Assembly (NCBI GenBank): GCA_038252255.1 | Contig: JBBSAM010000005.1 | Coordinates: 123,495-187,494, forward strand | Length of the DNA: 64,000 nt | Direction: 5' to 3' | From: Chersky-806 sp038252255 | Lineage (GTDB): Bacteria; Actinomycetota; Acidimicrobiia; IMCC26256; JAENVU01 | Shown: positions 59,692-64,000 of the stretch, piece by piece | How positions within the stretch are numbered: the first letter of the stretch is position 1 | Layout of the letters: the number at the start of each line of letters is the position of its first letter | Notes under the pieces: model-generated | What the model was told of the DNA's origin: nothing | Database searches by the model: none | The model's input: only the letters and a program-made list of their open reading frames with translations | Program-made: the position numbers and the translations under genes

Positions 59692-62600
59692 CTACGAATA
59701 CTGAGTGGTCAGCCGGGCGTCGAAGCTGAGGTCACCCGCACCGGAGCGGCTGTCTTGATGGAGCGAGACGGCGATGACGTTGGTGCCGTCGTGCAGCATC
59801 GAGGTCGGGATCGTGAAGTCGTCGTAGGTGGACTCGGCCGCGCCCCACAAACCGCTCGACGCGAACGTCGTGTTGGTGATGGTGCCGGTCGGCATGTTGT
59901 CGCGGAAGGCTTCGACGCCGTTCACGTACACGACGATGCCGTCGTCGCGCAGGATCGAGAGCGTGACGCCGGTGATCTGGGCGCTGTCGGCGACAGTGAA
60001 GCTGCGGCGCAGGTAGTGGCTGATCCAGCGGTTCGCCGCGACTGTGCCACCGTTGTACATGACGGTCGCTTCGTCACCGTCGCCGTAGCCGAGCTGGCCT
60101 GCTCCGCTCTTCCAGCTGGAGTCGTCGTAGGCCGGCTCCTTCCATGCCGTGCCGCGATCGATCCCATCGTCGGTGTACTTCCACACCGACCCCGCCGGGA
60201 AGATCGTCTCGTCGGTGAGATGGGTGATCAGGGTCAGGGGGGTGGATGGGGCCGAGCTGTTGGGCACCGCATCCACCGCACGGACGGTGTAGGTGTAGCT
60301 CGCACCCGGTGCGAGGAGCACGTCCACGAGGGTCGTCTCGGGGGTCATCGGGAGATCCACGCCGTTGCGGCTCACGATGTACCCGGTCACACCCGTGTCG
60401 TCGGCCGACGGATCCCAGGCCAGCGTGGCGGATGTCGCGGCCCGGCTCACCGTGCGCAGGTTCTGCGGCACCGACGGCGCGGTCACGTCGGCTGAGGCCA
60501 CCGGGGTGGTCACCGGCAGTGCGCCGCTCTCGGCCGAGAGGTTGCCGGCGGCGTCACGAGCGCGGACGGTGTACGAGTACGTCTGGTCCGCGAGCACGCC
60601 GAGATCGGTGTACGTGGCGGCCGTCGGGCTGGCGATCACCGCGCCGTCGCGGAGCACGTCGTAGCCGGTGACACCGACGTTGTCGGTCGACGGGCTCCAG
60701 GTGAGGATGACTCGTGTCGCATTCACCGTCGGTGCGGCCAGATCACCGGGAACCGACGGGGCGATCACATCCGGGGTTGTCACGACGAGCGGGGCCGTCG
60801 GCACCGACTCCGCGCTGTCGCTGTTGATCGCGGTGACCGTGTAGCTGTAGGCCTGAGCGCTGGTGAGCCCCGAGTCGTTGAACGCGGCGGCCGCCGGAGA
60901 CCCGACGAGCACGCCGTCGCGGAAGACGTGGTACCCGGTGATCGTCCCGGAGGGGGCGGTCCACGCCAGGTCCACCGTGGTGGCGGTCGTGGCGGTGGTG
61001 TGCACGTCGGCCGGCGCGGGCTGTCCGGGGGGACCGGCGTCACGTTGCGTGGTAAGGCTGGCGTCGAAGCTGATGTCGGCGTTACCCGAGCGGCTGTCCT
61101 GGTGGAGCGAGACCGCGATGACGTTGGTGCCCTCGACCAGCATCGACGGCGGGATCGCGAAGTCGTTGTACGTGCTCTCGGCGGCACCGGTGATGGCACC
61201 CAAGGGCCATGTGGTGGCGGTGATCGTGCCCGCGGGCATGTTGTCGCGGAAGGCCTCGACGCCGTTGACGTACACGACGACTCCGTCGTCGCGCAGGACC
61301 GAGAGGGTGGCCCCGGTGACGTTTGCCGCGCCGGTGATGGTGAAGCTGCGCCGCAGGTAGTGGGACTGCCAGCGGGTCGGCCCCGTCGTACCGCCGATGT
61401 TCATGACGGTTGCCTCGTCACCGTCGCCGTAGCCGAGCTGTCCGGGGCCGCTCTTCCACGACGAGTCGTCGTACGCGGATTCCTTCCAGGCCGTCCCGCG
61501 GTCGATGCCGTCGTCGGTGTACTTCCACACCGAGCCCGCGGCGAAGACCGTCTCCGTGGCCGTGTGGGTCGTCGCGACCACCGGAGCCGAAGGGGTTGAC
61601 TCGTTGAGCGCGCCGTCCTGTGCCCGGACCGTGTAGGTGTAGGTCGCACCCGGCGCGAGGAGCCCGTCGTGGAGCGTGAGGCCGGCCTGGGCGGGCAGGT
61701 CCACTCCGTTGCGGGTCACGACGTAGGCGGTGACTCCGGTGTCGTCGGTAGCGGCATCCCAGGCGAGGTCGATCTGGGTCGTGGTGCTGCTGACGACATG
61801 GAGGTTCGCGGGAACCGAAGGCGCGGTGACGTCGGACGCTACCGGGGTGTTCACCACGAGCGGGGGGCTCTCGAGGGAGGCGTTGCCGCTGGCGTCCTTG
61901 GCCAACACCGTGTACGAGTATGCGGTGCTGGCGGCGACGCCGAGATCCGTGTAGCTCGTGGCCGTCGGGCTGGCGATCAGCACCCCGTCACGGCGCAGCT
62001 CGTAGCCGGTGACCCCGACGTTGTCGGTCGACGCGCTCCACGTGAGCGCCACGCTGGTGCCGGTGACCGTCGGTGCCGCGAGGTCGGCGGGAATCGACGG
62101 TGCTTCCACGTCGGGCGCGGAAGTCGTCGCGACCACCGGATCCGTCTGGGGTGACTCGAGCGCGTTGCTGTTCACCGCGCTCACCGTGTAGCTGTACGCC
62201 GTGCCGCCGGTGAGACCGGTGTCCGTGAAGCTCGTGGCCGGCGCTGATCCGACGAGGGCCCCGTCCCGGTACACGTTGTAGCTGGCGATGGTGCCGGCCG
62301 GAGCCGTCCAGGCCAACGCGACCGAGGTCGGCGTGACCGCGGTGGTGTGGAGGTTCGTCGGGGCCGCGGACGGCAGGGATGTCGGGTTGAAGTGCGCCGC
62401 GATCCGGGCGGCGCTGAGCGCGGCGGGATAGACGGCGACCTCGTCGAAGGTGCCGGCAAGGTTGCTCGATGACGGCGCGTTCGGCCAGCCGGTCAGGTTC
62501 CCGCCACCGAGGCGCCAGTAGCCGTTGGCGGCGTCGGGCGCGACGGTCGGGTTGGTTCCGATGAGCGCACCGTCGACGTAGAGGGCCATGCCATCGGCGC

Positions 62601-64000
62601 CCTGGGTCGCGACGACATGGTGGTAGGTGTCGTCGTTGTACTGGGTGCTCGACGTGATGACCTGTTGCGCGCCGCCGGCGAGGATGCCGTAGGCGATGCG
62701 CCCGTTGCTCGTCATGTAGATCTGGCGGTCGTAGACGGTGCCCCATCCGGTCCGCGCGTTCTCCAGACCGAGGATCTTGCCGCCGTTGAACGAGCTGGTC
62801 TTGACCCACGCCTCGAGTGAGTAGGTCTGCGGGTTGACCGCCTGCTGGTTGCTGTAGGCGACGCCGGACCCTCCGGCGAGGACGCCGGTGGAGTCGTCTC
62901 CCAGCGCGCCCGGCTGGCCGTAGGTGTTCCCGTTGCGGTACGTGCCGGTCCGGTTGTTGCCCGACGAGTCGGCGACGGGGAGCTGGCCGAGCTCACCGAG
63001 GCGCCAGTACATCGACGGGGTGTCCACGGCCACCTGGCTCGGATACGCGCTGGGCGGCGGCGGGGGCGGGGGCGGTCCGGGGTCGGCCTGCTCGGGCGGG
63101 AGCGGGGCACCGTGCGCGGCGCCGGACGCGTACAGCGCCGCGACCTGCTCGGCGCTGAGTGCCGCGTTCTGCATCGCGGCCTCGTCGATGCTGCCCTGCC
63201 AGTAGTAGCTCATGACGGCCGGGTACCCGTCGTAGTTCGAGCCGAACACGGTGTAGAAGCCGGTGAGGTCCATGTACCCGGCTCGGAGGTAGCCCGCCGC
63301 CGGGAGGATGGGCTGGGTCACGTTGAGGGTCTGGTTGAGGACGCCGTCGAGGTACAGCGAGATGTTGCCGATCCCGTCGAACACGGCGGCGGCCTGGTGC
63401 CAGCTGCCGTCGTTGTAGGTCCCGAGGCTGCGGACGAAGCTGTTGCTCGGGCGGGTGATGTTGCCGCGCCGGATGCCGAAGCCGATCTTGCCGTCGTTGT
63501 CCATCCAGATCGCGCGATTGTCGAGCGTGCCGGCTCCGGTCTTGGCGTCGGAGAAGCCCATGATCGCCCCACCGAGCTCGGTGGTGGTCTTGAACCACAC
63601 CGACTCGGTGAACGCGGCCGTGGGGGTGATCGGCGCGGAGGAGGTGACGAAGCCGTCGGTCCCGTTGGTGGTGATCGCGGTGTCGTCGAGCTCGGCGCCG
63701 GGCTGGCCGGTGGCGACCCCGCCGACGATGTCGCCGGTGTTGCTGTTCCCGGAGCTGTCCGCCATCGGGCTCGCTCCGTCGTCGAGCCGCCAGTGCGCGG
63801 TGGCCCCGCCGGCTGCGGTCATCGCGGCCGGATAGTCGGGCGGGTTCTGCCAACCGACGGTGACCGGGACGTTGGCCGGGCCGCGGATGGAGGTCGCGGT
63901 GCCGTCACTGGCGGTGAGCTGGTAGCTGTGGCTCGTGCCCGCGGTGAGGCCGGAGTCGGTGAAGTGCAGGACGGGCTTGGACCAGGGCCACGACTCGGCG
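59692..64000 (-). CDS. Very large LamG/FN3 adhesin-like protein, 3' part
   Basis: The frame is open from the right edge (codon start at 63999) to the stop at 59692-59694, at least 1,435 residues without a start in the window; a Met at 63822 is internal. From N- to C-terminus: an FN3-like end piece, two LamG/concanavalin-type domains (YWRLGELGQ and HWRLDDG at their starts, each followed by SSGN), then a block of three FN3 domains plus a lectin-like beta-sandwich (GSVWKYTDDGIDRGTAWKE, DGDEATVM, VNGVEAFRDNMP), and the same four-domain block repeated. The blocks lie at about 62390-61030 and 61030-59692. It is probably exported and cell-surface; binding partner unknown. Confidence 0.85.
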   Translation of the reverse strand, partial: AESWPWSKPVLHFTDSGLTAGTSHSYQLTASDGTATSIRGPANVPVTVGWQNPPDYPAAMTAAGGATAHWRLDDGASPMADSSGNSNTGDIVGGVATGQPGAELDDTAITTNGTDGFVTSSAPITPTAAFTESVWFKTTTELGGAIMGFSDAKTGAGTLDNRAIWMDNDGKIGFGIRRGNITRPSNSFVRSLGTYNDGSWHQAAAVFDGIGNISLYLDGVLNQTLNVTQPILPAAGYLRAGYMDLTGFYTVFGSNYDGYPAVMSYYWQGSIDEAAMQNAALSAEQVAALYASGAAHGAPLPPEQADPGPPPPPPPPSAYPSQVAVDTPSMYWRLGELGQLPVADSSGNNRTGTYRNGNTYGQPGALGDDSTGVLAGGSGVAYSNQQAVNPQTYSLEAWVKTSSFNGGKILGLENARTGWGTVYDRQIYMTSNGRIAYGILAGGAQQVITSSTQYNDDTYHHVVATQGADGMALYVDGALIGTNPTVAPDAANGYWRLGGGNLTGWPNAPSSSNLAGTFDEVAVYPAALSAARIAAHFNPTSLPSAAPTNLHTTAVTPTSVALAWTAPAGTIASYNVYRDGALVGSAPATSFTDTGLTGGTAYSYTVSAVNSNALESPQTDPVVATTSAPDVEAPSIPADLAAPTVTGTSVALTWSASTDNVGVTGYELRRDGVLIASPTATSYTDLGVAASTAYSYTVLAKDASGNASLESPPLVVNTPVASDVTAPSVPANLHVVSSTTTQIDLAWDAATDDTGVTAYVVTRNGVDLPAQAGLTLHDGLLAPGATYTYTVRAQDGALNESTPSAPVVATTHTATETVFAAGSVWKYTDDGIDRGTAWKESAYDDSSWKSGPGQLGYGDGDEATVMNIGGTTGPTRWQSHYLRRSFTITGAANVTGATLSVLRDDGVVVYVNGVEAFRDNMPAGTITATTWPLGAITGAAESTYNDFAIPPSMLVEGTNVIAVSLHQDSRSGNADISFDASLTTQRDAGPPGQPAPADVHTTATTATTVDLAWTAPSGTITGYHVFRDGVLVGSPAAAAFNDSGLTSAQAYSYTVTAINSDSAESVPTAPLVVTTPDVIAPSVPGDLAAPTVNATRVILTWSPSTDNVGVTGYDVLRDGAVIASPTAATYTDLGVLADQTYSYTVRARDAAGNLSAESGALPVTTPVASADVTAPSVPQNLRTVSRAATSATLAWDPSADDTGVTGYIVSRNGVDLPMTPETTLVDVLLAPGASYTYTVRAVDAVPNSSAPSTPLTLITHLTDETIFPAGSVWKYTDDGIDRGTAWKEPAYDDSSWKSGAGQLGYGDGDEATVMYNGGTVAANRWISHYLRRSFTVADSAQITGVTLSILRDDGIVVYVNGVEAFRDNMPTGTITNTTFASSGLWGAAESTYDDFTIPTSMLHDGTNVIAVSLHQDSRSGAGDLSFDARLTTQYS

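Noticed and set aside
1..64000. CRISPR array, IS transposase, integrase or toxin-antitoxin pair
   Set aside because: No regular direct repeats with spacers, no DDE or recombinase motifs, and no convincing toxin next to the XRE genes were found.

Overview
The window is high-GC DNA from an actinobacterium. A BldD-type regulator, a WhiB7-type factor with an AT-hook, a class II GlyQS-type glycyl-tRNA synthetase, a caa3 oxidase cluster and many GTG starts support this. The gene content and the frequent leaderless starts (a TANNNT box 5-9 nt before the start codon) fit an Acidimicrobiia-like lineage, but that placement is inference; no rRNA is present.

Bases 1-23.7 kb are core chromosome, nearly all on the + strand: the end of rsmE, bldD-like, phoH, ybeY, a CNNM/CorC protein, era, a caa3 oxidase block (ctaC-ctaD-ctaE-ctaF-ctaG plus two cupredoxins), uppS, a frameshifted minus-strand gene, recO, glyS, a J-domain/RDD membrane protein, ppdK, a dGTPase-like gene, dnaG and rpoD. 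Three junctions carry small coupled mini-ORFs: two 71-bp tandem copies between phoH and ybeY, and two related 96-nt units before ctaF and before the J/RDD gene.

From 23.7 to 27.3 kb the DNA is more unusual. A gene behind a perfect LexA-type box runs into tRNA-Asn. A HTH/pseudo-ClpP operon lies divergent to an intact clpP. A protein with a ClpC N-domain and a ClpX-type zinc finger, but no ATPase module, follows. From 27.4 to 42.6 kb there are metabolic and transport genes: FGGY kinase, 3-hydroxyisobutyrate dehydrogenase-like, RidA, NagB, a YczE-type membrane protein, a large cyclase-homology/ATPase/TPR regulator, an MFS transporter, pterin dehydratase, mobA-fdhD-FdhF-type molybdoenzyme, and two inositol-monophosphatase-family genes.

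At 42.7-43.5 kb whiB7 has a long leader with a leaderless upstream ORF and a textbook terminator that can compete with an antiterminator pairing. tRNA-Val follows. Its 3' half is repeated 3.65 kb downstream and brackets one large cyclase/ATPase gene: an integration scar or small island without an integrase.

The last 16 kb is accessory and cell-surface: a GH99-like/phosphoesterase fusion, a TetR regulator, a cupredoxin lipoprotein, a duplicated Cys-rich exported protein, a histone-tail-like protein, an aldehyde dehydrogenase with DUF779, an exported protein with a His-Glu metalloprotease-like motif, MOSC and SDR proteins, and the 3' part of a very large LamG/FN3 adhesin-like gene that runs off the right edge. 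Three tRNA genes (Asn, Met/Ile2, Val) were found; no CRISPR array, IS transposase or integrase was seen.
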